Origin: Chloroflexota bacterium
GTDB taxonomy: Bacteria; Chloroflexota; UBA4733
NCBI GenBank assembly: GCA_023381555.1
Contig: JAMCRV010000087.1
Span: forward strand, 1-47,526
Length of the DNA stretch: 47,526 nt
Reading direction: 5' to 3'
The stretch's first letter is position 1, and each line of letters starts with the position of its first letter. Shown piece after piece: positions 10,297 to 19,130 of this stretch. The position numbers and the translations under genes are program-made. The notes below the pieces were generated by a model. That model worked only from the letters and a program-made list of their open reading frames with translations, searched no databases and had not been told where the DNA came from.

Positions 10297-11403
10297 TCAG
10301 TGCCACTGGGCGGCAGCATCTCTTACTGCACCGTATACCAGCTCCGGATTGAAATCGGGATCGACCATATCGAAGTAGTAGGCGGAGTCTGTCTTTGGAA
10401 TGGAGCCTACCTGACGGAAATACCAGATGTTCACCACTCCTACGTACGGATATTGTTTTTTCGCGAGCTCGATCCCTTGTACCGTGTATGTAGCTTGTTG
10501 CTCGCGAGTCACCCGTCCCCAGATGAGTTGATCTGGTGGCATCTCCTTCGGCGATGCATTCCACCCGTATTCGTTGAACCACATCGCCTTGTTCCCATCG
10601 CCATTCTTTTCCGTGACCGCGTGGAGCAAGGTGAAGCGCAAGAAGTTGAGCCGGTCGGGAGATGGAGGATCATTTGGCGGGTACGCCAGCCCATACGCAT
10701 TAGCTGCGAGGACGTCGAAGCTACCCTTGGCCCCACTATCGTACATCTGCTGTAGGTAGTCTGTCTCCACGAGCGCACGAGGCGAGCGCTCGAGGGTCTC
10801 TGCGAGAGGGGCACTAATAACCACGATATGTTGGTCGGCATCCTTAGCCCGCGTGTAGCTCAGCTTCAGTAGCTTGGTGTACTGTGCCGGATTCGGGGGC
10901 TGGCCGCCCCATTCAACTGCTAAATTCGGCTCGTTCCAGATCTGGACGGCAGACACCTGACCCTTGTAGTGACGGACAAAGGTGTTGACAAAGTCGGCGT
11001 AGTCTTCGTAGTTATCAGGCGGTGCATTGAAGTCCGGCTTTTTCTGGGTCCACGCCGGCGGATAGTCGAGCCGAGCTATAACCTTGATGCCGTACTTCTG
11101 CGCAAGCCCGATAATCTCGTCATACTTGCCCCAAGTAAACTGCCCTCGGTTGTGCTCGATCTGGTCCCAGATAAACTCTTCCTTCATCCATCCAATGTGG
11201 GCATCCCTCATCATCTGAATGGTACGTTCTCGCTTAGCAATTTCGACTTCCTGACCAAGGAACGTGTTTGCCCCGAAGGGGTACTCGTTTGCTAGCGGGG
11301 AAGTCTGCGTGCCTGTCTGTCCGCCGATCGAGGCGCAGCCAGCCAGAGCCAGGGTAGATGCGACAGCCGCACCGAGAAATTGCCGCCGCGACGTTTGATT
11401 CAC
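10297..11403 (-). CDS. Tat-exported lipoprotein glycoside hydrolase (GH5/GH39-like fold)
   Basis: RRQFLGAAVASTLALAGC (twin-arginine plus lipobox), QIWNEPNL and MWFNEYGWN as candidate acid/base and nucleophile glutamates. Confidence 0.82.
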   Translation of the reverse strand: MNQTSRRQFLGAAVASTLALAGCASIGGQTGTQTSPLANEYPFGANTFLGQEVEIAKRERTIQMMRDAHIGWMKEEFIWDQIEHNRGQFTWGKYDEIIGLAQKYGIKVIARLDYPPAWTQKKPDFNAPPDNYEDYADFVNTFVRHYKGQVSAVQIWNEPNLAVEWGGQPPNPAQYTKLLKLSYTRAKDADQHIVVISAPLAETLERSPRALVETDYLQQMYDSGAKGSFDVLAANAYGLAYPPNDPPSPDRLNFLRFTLLHAVTEKNGDGNKAMWFNEYGWNASPKEMPPDQLIWGRVTREQQATYTVQGIELAKKQYPYVGVVNIWYFRQVGSIPKTDSAYYFDMVDPDFNPELVYGAVRDAAAQWH

Positions 11404-11447
11404 ACTTGCACTCCTCGTAGCTGAGAGAGAACTTCGTAGCCTACTAG

Positions 11448-12143
11448 CTAGCCCACCGTTTGGCGCGCTAGCGCAAGGCCATACACTTTAGACGCACCTG
11501 CATTGCGCAAGGCTGCAGCGCAGGCACTGAGTGTACTGCCCGTCGTTGCAACGTCGTCCACGATAAGCACTGTCTTCCCAGTGATGTCGCATTGTCCGGA
11601 CACAACAAACGCTCCAGTCATATTGTGACGGCGCTCAGCGACACCAAGGCCAATCTGATCTGCAGTAAAGCGGACGCGCAGCAGAAGATGATCCCGGAAG
11701 GGGATGCCGAGTGCACGCGCCAGCGGTCTGGCGAGCGCGGTAGCTTGGTTATATCCACGCGACCTCTCCCGTCGAGGGTGAAGGGGCACAGATGTCACAA
11801 GCTGAGCGTGCCATCCTTGCAACAACCACGTCTGCAGCAAGAGTTCAGAGAGTGCGCCTGCCGTAGCCGTACGGTTGCCATATTTCAGCCGGTGCACGGC
11901 CTCACGAACCGGCCCTTCAAACAGAGCTACGGCACGGAGCGCGGTGAACGAGGGGCGCTGCTCAAGGCAGATGAGACATGGGCTGATCGCAGAGGGCTGG
12001 CCACACACCGCACACACTGGCTGCGGTACTGGCACGCACAGCGCTTGACAGCGATCACACCACCAAGCGCCAGGGCTGTCACAGCCAGCACATCGAGGTG
12101 GATAGAAGAGGTCAAGCGCATGCTCAATGGGAGTAGACCTCAC
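11448..12143 (-). CDS. comF: ComF family phosphoribosyltransferase-like protein
   Basis: CAGCDSPGAWWCDRC zinc ribbon, VLIVDDVATTGSTL PRPP motif. Confidence 0.93.
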   Translation of the reverse strand: MRSTPIEHALDLFYPPRCAGCDSPGAWWCDRCQALCVPVPQPVCAVCGQPSAISPCLICLEQRPSFTALRAVALFEGPVREAVHRLKYGNRTATAGALSELLLQTWLLQGWHAQLVTSVPLHPRRERSRGYNQATALARPLARALGIPFRDHLLLRVRFTADQIGLGVAERRHNMTGAFVVSGQCDITGKTVLIVDDVATTGSTLSACAAALRNAGASKVYGLALARQTVG

Positions 12144-13249
12144 CGGCTCTCCCGCCGCTGGAGCAGCCAGCAGTACGCTTCGTACGTCTTCCCCGCAATC
12201 TCACGCTGAGTGTAGTGGGCGAGCACTCGCTCTCGCCCCCGGCGAGCCGCATCCCGTCGCCGCGATGAAGAGCGAGCGAAGATCTCGAGCGCGTGCTCCA
12301 AGGCAGCGGCGTGGCCTTCCGGGACAACGTATCCGACATCTCCAATAACGTTCTGCATCTCTCCTGAGTCACTGACGATGACAGGAATGCCGCAGCACAT
12401 AGCTTCGCCGACCGACCGGTTGAATTGCTCTTTCCAGTTGGGCCGGGTAAGCGAAGGGGCCACGTAGACGTGCCAGCGATGATACAGTTGAGGCATATCC
12501 TGCGAAGGGCGCTGGCCAAGCAGCGTGAGTCGATCAGCACATCCGAGCGATGCCGCGAGTGCCTGCAAACGGCCGCGTTCTGGCCCTTCACCAACGATCT
12601 CAAGTTTCCAACGAAAAGGGAGTCGTGCGGCAGCTCGTAGCAGCACATCGAATCCTTTCTCAGGGACGAGCCGGCCACTCGCACCAATGACGAACGTCTC
12701 TACCGCAGGCTCGTCTGCCCGCCAGGTATAGAGCTGAGGATCGAAGCCAAACTGTGGCACGAGGCGGACTTCTCCAGCGTACCCCTTCGCGCGAAGCACT
12801 CGCACGGCATCCGCATTTCCACAAAGTGCAAGATGGGCTCGCCGGAGAGTGAGCGCTTGGATGAACCGGAACGGTGGTGGAACCCGCCGCAGTATATTTT
12901 GCCAGGTAAAGAAGAGCAGCTCACTACTTCCACTCGCCAGCACGGTCTGAAGAGCTACGGCATCAGCAGGCTCTTCGTCAAGATGGATGATGTCTGGTCG
13001 AAACTGCCGCACCACTTGCCCTAGCCCACGGTAGCTATGCAGATGAAAGTGGCCGTTGAGACGCATAGGTAAGACGGCAGTGTGATACCCACACGTGAAG
13101 AGTGGATCGTAGCGCAACACGCGACCTGGCTCACGCCACTCGGGCGGAACAACGAGCATAAGCTCGATGTCTGGAAAGCGAGACAACTCCTCGAGCTTGC
13201 GCTGATACGCCCCTACGACGAGTGCTTTGGCGATCATGAGGACTCGCAA
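12140..13249 (-). CDS. glycosyltransferase family 4
   Basis: GASGRLVPEKGFDVLLRAAA, VGEGPERGRLQALA, EAMCCGIPVIVSDSGEMQNVIGDVGYVVP; overlaps comF start by 4 nt. Confidence 0.92.
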   Translation of the reverse strand: MRVLMIAKALVVGAYQRKLEELSRFPDIELMLVVPPEWREPGRVLRYDPLFTCGYHTAVLPMRLNGHFHLHSYRGLGQVVRQFRPDIIHLDEEPADAVALQTVLASGSSELLFFTWQNILRRVPPPFRFIQALTLRRAHLALCGNADAVRVLRAKGYAGEVRLVPQFGFDPQLYTWRADEPAVETFVIGASGRLVPEKGFDVLLRAAARLPFRWKLEIVGEGPERGRLQALAASLGCADRLTLLGQRPSQDMPQLYHRWHVYVAPSLTRPNWKEQFNRSVGEAMCCGIPVIVSDSGEMQNVIGDVGYVVPEGHAAALEHALEIFARSSSRRRDAARRGRERVLAHYTQREIAGKTYEAYCWLLQRRESR

Positions 13250-13354
13250 GGCTTGGTTCTACTTTTCTCAGGTCAACGCCGTCGACAGCGGAGAGATCGA
13301 CGTGCGGAAGCGGACAAGCATACGCGCGGTCACGCGACTCAACCCATGCTCTTG

Positions 13355-15253
13355 TTAGCCTCGCGCACCACTGCTTTGGGTCAGCAGATTCGTGAGAAAC
13401 TCAGCGTTGCTCCGGGTACGCTCCATCTGCTGCACGACTCGCTGCGTTCCCGATGTTTGATCAGGTGACATTGCCAGGACCCGCCGTAGGCGCTGCACCG
13501 CCATCAACTCATTGGGAGGTAGCAGGAGTTCCTCCCGGCGAGTGCTCGACTTGACGATGTCGATGGCCGGGAACACGCGCTCCTCTGCCAGACGCCGGTC
13601 GAGCACGAGCTCCATATTGCCTGTGCCCTTGAGTTCTTCATAGACCACATCGTCAAGACGGCTGTTGGTGTCAACGAGACACGTAGCAATGACAGTGAGG
13701 CTACCACCTTCCTGCAATGCTCTGGCAGCACCAAAAAACCGCTTGGGTGGATAGAGTGCTGAAGTTGCCATGCCTCCAGAGAGACTGCGGCTGTCGCCAG
13801 GCGCCGCCAGGTTATACGCGCGGGCCAAGCGCGTAATGGAGTCAAGTAGCACGACGACGTCGAATCCTGATTCCACCAGCCGCTTGGCTCGCTCGACAGT
13901 GAGTTCGGCAAGATCCGTGTGGTGGCTGATCGCCTCGTCAAACGTAGAGCTGATGGCCTCGCCTTTGATGCTCTTAGAGAGATCGGTGACTTCCTCCGGT
14001 CGTTCGCCAACGAGACAGACGATGAGCCGTACTTCAGGGTAGTTGGTGTTGATACTCCGCCCGATCTCCTTGAGTATGGTCGTCTTTCCTGCCTTCGGAG
14101 GCGACACGATGAGGGCCCGTTGACCGAACCCTATCGGCGCGACCAAGTCGATGAGCCGCGCTGTGATGGAGTCAGGACGCTCCAGCCGGATCTGACGTTC
14201 CGGATAGATCGGAGTGAGCTCATCGAAGTGTCTGCGCTTGGGCATCTCTTCGAAGGGAATACCATTGATGCTCTGAACGTCGAGAAGCTCGCCGAGGCGG
14301 CGACCTGGAAGCGGCCCGCGGACAAGGCCGACTACTTCGTCACCAGATCGCAGACCGTACGTACGGACCACGTGGTTCGGAATGACGGCGTCGCTGGCAC
14401 TCGGCAGATACCCGTGGATCCGCAGTGTCCACTGTGCACCACCCTGCTCCACGGAGACGACGAATCCTCGTGTGATGACTTCCGCCGGCCGTTGATACGT
14501 AGTGCCATCGAGCGCTCGATCGTGCTCCTGCGATTCACGTGCTGTTTGGTCTCGATAGCCCGCGGCTTCGCGAGACTGTGCGCTCCCTTCACGCTGCCAA
14601 TCGCGTCCGCGTCCGCCGTTTCCGTTCCGTGAATCTCTCCCTTGGAAGTTACCGCGATCGCGGTCCCGTCCATCTTGCTGGCTCCGGTTTCCATTCGGTC
14701 GCCCGGAGTCGCGCCCTTCTCTATTCGCCGGGCGATCACGGAAGTCACGGCGCTGAGAGCGATGCCCCTGACGCGACTGTTCACCAGAAGCCGGCTCCCG
14801 GTCGCCAGGACCGGAAGCGTGCTCGGAGCCGCTGTCACGGCGCTCATCCACAGGAGCGACCGTCGCGATGGTGTCATGCTTCAAGCCGGCCTGCGCGAGG
14901 TTGATGTCATTCACCTCTTCAACTCCAACGGAGACATTTCCGATATCGTTCGACGTAGTGACGGCAGCGGGGGGAACAGCAGCTTGCGCAACACTCTTGG
15001 AGTTTGCGGTCTCTTCTGTAGAACCAGTGGGAGGCTCCGTCATCGCATCAGCTTCGCTCGCGTTGCCTACGGAGGCACGAATATTCGACGATCTTGATCG
15101 GCGAGACCGGCTTCGACGGCTCGCCGGCGCCTGTTCGGCGGGTTGTAGCTCAGATTGGTTAGCATCTCTCCGAACGGCAACGTCAGCAGCGGTCTTGCTC
15201 AGGGCGTCGTTACCGTTGTGGAGAGGCTCTTGCACGGGTTGATCAATGCTCAT
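13355..15253 (-). CDS. rho: transcription termination factor Rho with about 240-residue disordered N-terminal region
   Basis: [18 protein letters not shown] (P-loop), [61 protein letters not shown]. Confidence 0.97.
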   Translation of the reverse strand: MSIDQPVQEPLHNGNDALSKTAADVAVRRDANQSELQPAEQAPASRRSRSRRSRSSNIRASVGNASEADAMTEPPTGSTEETANSKSVAQAAVPPAAVTTSNDIGNVSVGVEEVNDINLAQAGLKHDTIATVAPVDERRDSGSEHASGPGDREPASGEQSRQGHRSQRRDFRDRPANREGRDSGRPNGNRSQQDGRDRDRGNFQGRDSRNGNGGRGRDWQREGSAQSREAAGYRDQTARESQEHDRALDGTTYQRPAEVITRGFVVSVEQGGAQWTLRIHGYLPSASDAVIPNHVVRTYGLRSGDEVVGLVRGPLPGRRLGELLDVQSINGIPFEEMPKRRHFDELTPIYPERQIRLERPDSITARLIDLVAPIGFGQRALIVSPPKAGKTTILKEIGRSINTNYPEVRLIVCLVGERPEEVTDLSKSIKGEAISSTFDEAISHHTDLAELTVERAKRLVESGFDVVVLLDSITRLARAYNLAAPGDSRSLSGGMATSALYPPKRFFGAARALQEGGSLTVIATCLVDTNSRLDDVVYEELKGTGNMELVLDRRLAEERVFPAIDIVKSSTRREELLLPPNELMAVQRLRRVLAMSPDQTSGTQRVVQQMERTRSNAEFLTNLLTQSSGARG

Positions 15254-15627
15254 AGAGAGATTTTTCTAGCGGGCCTTGGAGCGTAGCCTAGCGCTCGAGC
15301 GCCCTAAGAGAACAGCGCGACGGCCTTAGGAAGAGAGGAATCGCAAGAACTGCACAGAACCTGTTCGACGCGAGACGGAGCCCTCTGGCACCTATCCAAA
15401 CCACACATACCCCCCGATGTACCCACACGAGGGGATAAGGATTTCCGCGTTCTCTGCTCTCAGCTACACGCAAGCAGTCACTGTGCTTGCATAGTGCTCT
15501 GAATGACTATACCGTACCCTGACACTTCTGTCAGCGTCTAGCAAGCGCACGCACCTTCTCGCGGCAAATGTTGCTTGGCCGTCATAATCACAAGGTAAGC
15601 TGCCGCTGCGGCTGTCCAGATCACCCC

Positions 15628-16590
15628 TCAGGAAGTGACGGAATAGAGCGGCGGCTGGCCATCGAGCACCCGCGCAACCTCTTGAACGGCCGTCACCGCC
15701 ATCGCTCTCGTAGATTCTTCACTCACTCCGGCCATGTGCGGACTGAGTAGCACGTTCGGCATATCGCGCAGCGGGCTCTCTGCTAAAGGTTCGGTCTCAA
15801 ACACGTCAAGAGCTGCCCCACCAACAAGGCCGGAGTGCAGCGCTGCGATGAGCGCAGTCTCGTCGATCACCGATCCCCGGCAGGTGTTGACGATGAGCAC
15901 ACCACGCTTGGCCCGACCATCCTGGAGGTGCTCGACACCGACGAGGTGATGCGTCTGGGGTGTCAATGACACGTGCAGCGTGATGATGTCGGCTTCGCTG
16001 AAGAGACGATCAAGGTCGACTACTTCTACCTCGTATTGCTTCGCATGATCCACGTCAACGACGACATCGTAGCCCAGAATCCGGCACTCGAAGCCGTAGA
16101 GGCGGCGAACCACTCTCTTCCCGATACGTCCTAATCCGACGACACCAACGGTCTTACCGTGTAAATCACGGCCGGGGGAACGCTGCCAGTGACCGCTGGT
16201 GACAGACAGATGATTTTCGACGACCCGTCTGGTCAAGGCGAGCATCAAAGCTAGCGTGTAATCTGCGACGGAATGATCGTTTGTACCTGGCGTTATCGTC
16301 ACCGCAACGCCAAGAGCGTGTGCTGCTGCCACATCGATGGCGTCATACCCCACACCGGTGCGAGCAATGATTCTCAGTCTTTGCGCGTCAGATAAGTCTG
16401 CGGCCGAAATGCGATCGCTCGATGCGATGACGGCATCGACGCCGGCAAGGAGCGCGGCCATCTCACCAGGTTGCCGGGTACCCGAAAAGGGTCGGAAGAG
16501 GAACTCCGCTCCCAGGTCCCTTAGCGGCTTTAGGGTCTCACCGTCCTCTGGATCAATGGCCAGGGATGTCACCAACACACGAAGAGACAC
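15628..16590 (-). CDS. D-isomer-specific 2-hydroxyacid dehydrogenase (phosphoglycerate dehydrogenase-like)
   Basis: GKTVGVVGLGRIGKRVVRRLYGF (Rossmann), RGVLIVNTCRGSVIDETALI, LLSPHMAGVSEES. Confidence 0.93.
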   Translation of the reverse strand: MSLRVLVTSLAIDPEDGETLKPLRDLGAEFLFRPFSGTRQPGEMAALLAGVDAVIASSDRISAADLSDAQRLRIIARTGVGYDAIDVAAAHALGVAVTITPGTNDHSVADYTLALMLALTRRVVENHLSVTSGHWQRSPGRDLHGKTVGVVGLGRIGKRVVRRLYGFECRILGYDVVVDVDHAKQYEVEVVDLDRLFSEADIITLHVSLTPQTHHLVGVEHLQDGRAKRGVLIVNTCRGSVIDETALIAALHSGLVGGAALDVFETEPLAESPLRDMPNVLLSPHMAGVSEESTRAMAVTAVQEVARVLDGQPPLYSVTS

Positions 16591-16700
16591 TGGGAGCTCC
16601 TCTGCTCACTCGGCCATCAACTTACGGAAACAGAGGGTAGCGCACGTGCGGTGAAGGCCACTCCCGTCAGTGGTATCTCCACCGCACGTACCCTTCCTCG

Positions 16701-16868
16701 CTAAGAGGAAGGAGTAGGGGTTGCATTAGCGGCTTCAGCCGCCTCGAGCTCCTTCTGTCGCCGCCGAACGAGGTAGTCATCGACAACGAGGTAGGCTATT
16801 GCGGCACCGACACTCAGCAACGTTCCAGCGCCGACGGCCATGAGAAACCACTGAATGACCTTACCCAT
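16701..16868 (-). CDS. 55-aa small single-pass membrane protein
   Basis: Manual translation MGKVIQWFLMAVGAGTLLSVGAAIAYLVVDDYLVRRRQKELEAAEAANATPTPSS*; below the ORF-track size cutoff; TM plus charged helix. Confidence 0.6.
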   Translation of the reverse strand: MGKVIQWFLMAVGAGTLLSVGAAIAYLVVDDYLVRRRQKELEAAEAANATPTPSS

Positions 16869-16947
16869 CAGAATCCCCCAATTCGCACTTTATCGCACAC
16901 ATCGTAACGGATAACACTAGAAATCGTGCGTGATGGAGAATCGGATG

Positions 16948-16976
16948 TTGACAGCGCCTAGCCACCGTGGTATAAA
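16948..16976 (+). promoter_or_regulatory. sigma70-type promoter: TTGACA - 17 bp - TATAAA
   Basis: TTGACA at 16948-16953, spacer gcgcctagccaccgtgg, TATAAA at 16971-16976. Confidence 0.8.
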
Positions 16977-16982
16977 TGTATA

Positions 16983-17258
16983 GGTAGCGGGTGACCAGCT
17001 ACCAAGTAGTTCTAGAGGCTGGAGGTAGTTCTTTGAGGCAACGCAAGGAACCCCGGTCAGCTTTGGGAGTCTGGCAAGTTGACCGATGAGGCCCTCGCCG
17101 CGAGTGGTGGTGCAGGGTCGGGACAACCCCGGGTAGCACCCTGAAAGTTTGATTCAGAGGGAGGAGTTTTTACTCCTCTAGGTATGAGACTGTTCAAAGT
17201 CCCTAAGGGTGGGCGCCGGTAAATGTAAAGGCGGGAAGCATACGCTTCCCGCCTTTTT
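16983..17258 (+). ncRNA. candidate structured non-coding RNA of about 275 nt, class not recognised
   Basis: Strong promoter upstream, strong intrinsic terminator at the end, no convincing ORF, and several perfect or near-perfect hairpins between (GGTAGC/GCTACC; GGTCAGCTT/AAGTTGACC; GAGGAGT/ACTCCTC). Confidence 0.6.
17227..17258 (+). terminator. Rho-independent terminator, 13-bp perfect stem and U-tract; stem also A-flanked for use on the other strand
   Basis: AAAGGCGGGAAGC-ATAC-GCTTCCCGCCTTTTT. Confidence 0.92.
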
Positions 17259-17268
17259 CCGTTAGCAG

Positions 17269-17313
17269 TGTTCTCGGCGGCCATATAGTGATACAGTGTG
17301 GCCGCCGAGAACA
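17269..17313. repeat. 15-bp perfect inverted repeat, probable terminator-like hairpin of the 182-aa gene
   Basis: TGTTCTCGGCGGCCA - 15 nt - TGGCCGCCGAGAACA, directly adjacent to the stop codon at 17314-17316. Confidence 0.8.
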
Positions 17314-17862
17314 TTAGTGCACAGGTTCAGAGCCAACAGTTCCAGCAGATTCTGGGGAAGTGGGCTGTTCTGACAGCTCCGGGCCAAGAGAGTCTGCGGG
17401 AGCGACAATCTCCTCATCCATGTCAACTTCGGGGTATAGCTTGGCAATTTCGTCAGGAAGCCGGTCAGGGTCCACAAACTTTAGTCGATACACCGGATCA
17501 CTCGCCAACGGGTACAGCGGCTCGATGATCTCGACCCATCCGTCGTCAATCCCACGAGCAATAGCCCGCGTCACCGTGAATACGAAAATCGAGTACGGTG
17601 TACTCTTCGGAGCTGTGGCCTGATAAATCCGCTCCCCCATACCGTTTGCGGTCCAGAGCATCTCGAGGACGTGCATAGGATCAGGCCGAATGATGTCCTT
17701 ACGCCACTTCTTCGTCTCGTACCACTGATCCAAGAGCGAATTGAACCGATACCACTTGCCAAGTGGATGATCACAAGATGGACAGGTCAACGACGCCACA
17801 GAACCTTGGACGTTGACCCTTTGCCCGCATCGCGGACAGGTAAGCGCCGAGAGCATTTTCAA
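17314..17862 (-). CDS. hypothetical protein with N-terminal zinc ribbon
   Basis: MKMLSALTCPRCGQRVNVQGSVASLTCPSCDHPLGKWYRFNSLLDQWYETKKWRKD...; two CxxC pairs. Confidence 0.8.
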   Translation of the reverse strand: MKMLSALTCPRCGQRVNVQGSVASLTCPSCDHPLGKWYRFNSLLDQWYETKKWRKDIIRPDPMHVLEMLWTANGMGERIYQATAPKSTPYSIFVFTVTRAIARGIDDGWVEIIEPLYPLASDPVYRLKFVDPDRLPDEIAKLYPEVDMDEEIVAPADSLGPELSEQPTSPESAGTVGSEPVH

Positions 17863-17991
17863 CTACCTCGTCTGTACTTGCAGAGCACACGCTGATAGGT
17901 AGGCACCGAGGTGCCTCTTCGGATTCTAGCACCTTCGCAGGCTCGCACTGCTAAGCTGGAGCAACGAGGCTACGCAGAGGCAGCTGGAGTC

Positions 17992-18040
17992 AAAGACAAA
18001 CCCCACCAGCCTCTCACAGATCAGCGAGAGATTGATGGGG
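17992..18040 (-). terminator. intrinsic terminator downstream of trxA
   Basis: On minus strand: CCCCATCA at CTCTC-GCTGATCTGT-GAGAG gc TGGTGGGG TTTGTCTTT. Confidence 0.7.
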
Positions 18041-18046
18041 AAGGTT

Positions 18047-18379
18047 CTACTTAGCTGCGATATAAGGCTGGAGCTGGGCGACAAGCCGCTCCTTTGGCTT
18101 GAAGCCGACGATTCGCTCGGCTGGCTTGCCATCCTTGAAGAGAATCAACGTCGGAATGCTCTGCACCTGGTATTTGAACGCGGTGTCGATGTTCTCATCA
18201 ACGTCGAGCTTGAATACACGGAGGGTGTCCTGGTAATCCTTGGCAATCTCCTCGACGATCGGCGCAACCATGCGGCACGGACTACACCACGCCGCCCAGA
18301 AATCCACCAACACCGGAGTATCAGACTTCAAGACCTGGGTCTCGAACTCCTTGTCAGTCACCACACTTACCGTCGCCAT
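18047..18379 (-). CDS. trxA: thioredoxin, active site WCSPC
   Basis: VLVDFWAAWCSPCRMVAPIVEEIAKDY...VQSIPTLILFKDGKPAERIVGF. Confidence 0.95.
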   Translation of the reverse strand: MATVSVVTDKEFETQVLKSDTPVLVDFWAAWCSPCRMVAPIVEEIAKDYQDTLRVFKLDVDENIDTAFKYQVQSIPTLILFKDGKPAERIVGFKPKERLVAQLQPYIAAK

Positions 18380-18420
18380 ATGGCACCAGTCCTTTACTAG
18401 TAGTCAGCGCACCGAATGCG

Positions 18421-18672
18421 CTATTTGAGACGAAGAAATGATCGCAGGGCTTCATTCAATGCTTCGCGGGTTTCCTCCGATAGCTGCCCTCCTGCCAGGC
18501 AATGATGCATATGGTCCGTGAGCAACGAGATACTGACACTGTCGATCGCGGCGCGCACCGCCATGAGCTGCGTGAGCAGATCAGGACAGTTGCGACCGTC
18601 CTCGATCATCCGTTGTATGCCCCGGACTTGCCCTTCGATCTTGCGCAATCGAAGGAGCACGTCATTATCCAT
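18421..18672 (-). CDS. csoR: CsoR/RcnR-family metal-sensing repressor
   Basis: MDNDVLLRLRKIEGQVRGIQRMIEDGRNCPDLLTQLMAVRAAIDSVSISLLTDHMHHCL; Cys plus HxxxC ligand pattern. Start placed at ATG 18670-18672, not the upstream 18762. Confidence 0.92.
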   Translation of the reverse strand: MDNDVLLRLRKIEGQVRGIQRMIEDGRNCPDLLTQLMAVRAAIDSVSISLLTDHMHHCLAGGQLSEETREALNEALRSFLRLK

Positions 18673-18686
18673 CGCTCTCTCTAACC

Positions 18687-18701
18687 TACCCCCATGGGGT
18701 A
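18687..18701. promoter_or_regulatory. CsoR-type operator TACCCCCATGGGGTA
   Basis: G/C-tract palindrome between the -10 box and the csoR start codon. Confidence 0.75.
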
Positions 18702-18706
18702 TCTCC

Positions 18707-18735
18707 AGTGTAGCGAGGGGGCCTCTTCCTGTCAA
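18707..18735 (-). promoter_or_regulatory. promoter of csoR-trxA: TTGACA - 17 bp - TACACT
   Basis: Reverse complement reads TTGACA GGAAGAGGCCCCCTCGC TACACT followed by the operator. Confidence 0.78.
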
Positions 18736-18748
18736 TGGGTTGCCGAGC

Positions 18749-18778
18749 TTGACCATTTGCAAGCGCCGGCGCTATAGT
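18749..18778 (+). promoter_or_regulatory. divergent promoter TTGACC - 18 bp - TATAGT for the small basic ORF
   Basis: Box match at 18749-18754 and 18773-18778, about 120 nt upstream of GTG at 18899. Confidence 0.5.
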
Positions 18779-18898
18779 GCATCAGTGGTACTGTAGTTCT
18801 TTCAGCGTTACACACTCGAGTCAGCTGGATGACCATAGGGAGATGCGAAGAGCGTCCCCTGTCAATGACATAAGACAACCTTTGAGGAGTGAATCACT

Positions 18899-19114
18899 GT
18901 GGGTGTGAGTGCGAACACCGTTGTCAAGCCGTGGCAAAAGCCAAAGCGCTTCCCCTTCGGCAGCTCTACCGCACGTCCCTCGCCAGGGAAGAAGCGCCAA
19001 GCTCACGACAAGTGGCACGTGGGAGATCCTCTGCCAAAGCGAAGCCGGGCTGCTCGTCAGGCTCAGCATCGCCGTGCGATTGCCCGCACCGCACAAGCCC
19101 ACGCTAACCAGTAA
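18899..19114 (+). CDS. 71-aa strongly basic, Pro-containing hypothetical protein
   Basis: MGVSANTVVKPWQKPKRFPFGSSTARPSPGKKRQAHDKWHVGDPLPKRSRAARQAQHRRAIARTAQAHANQ; preceded by TTTGAGGAG ribosome-binding site; GTG start. Confidence 0.6.
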   Translation: MGVSANTVVKPWQKPKRFPFGSSTARPSPGKKRQAHDKWHVGDPLPKRSRAARQAQHRRAIARTAQAHANQ

Positions 19115-19130
19115 GAGCGCCTGCCCCCCT

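Noticed and set aside
13919-14632. 237-aa plus-strand ORF
   Set aside because: Antisense shadow of rho; no recognisable motifs.
17090-17140. 16-aa ORF MRPSPRVVVQGRDNPG in the ncRNA
   Set aside because: No clear ribosome-binding site; cannot be distinguished from chance.
16983-17258. Resemblance of pieces (GGTAGCGGG, ACGCAAGGAACC) to a GEMM/c-di-GMP riboswitch
   Set aside because: Elements are in the wrong order and arrangement, and there is no downstream + strand gene to regulate.
17057-17314. 85-aa minus ORF over the ncRNA region
   Set aside because: Crosses the two terminator hairpins and has no family resemblance; RNA explanation fits better.
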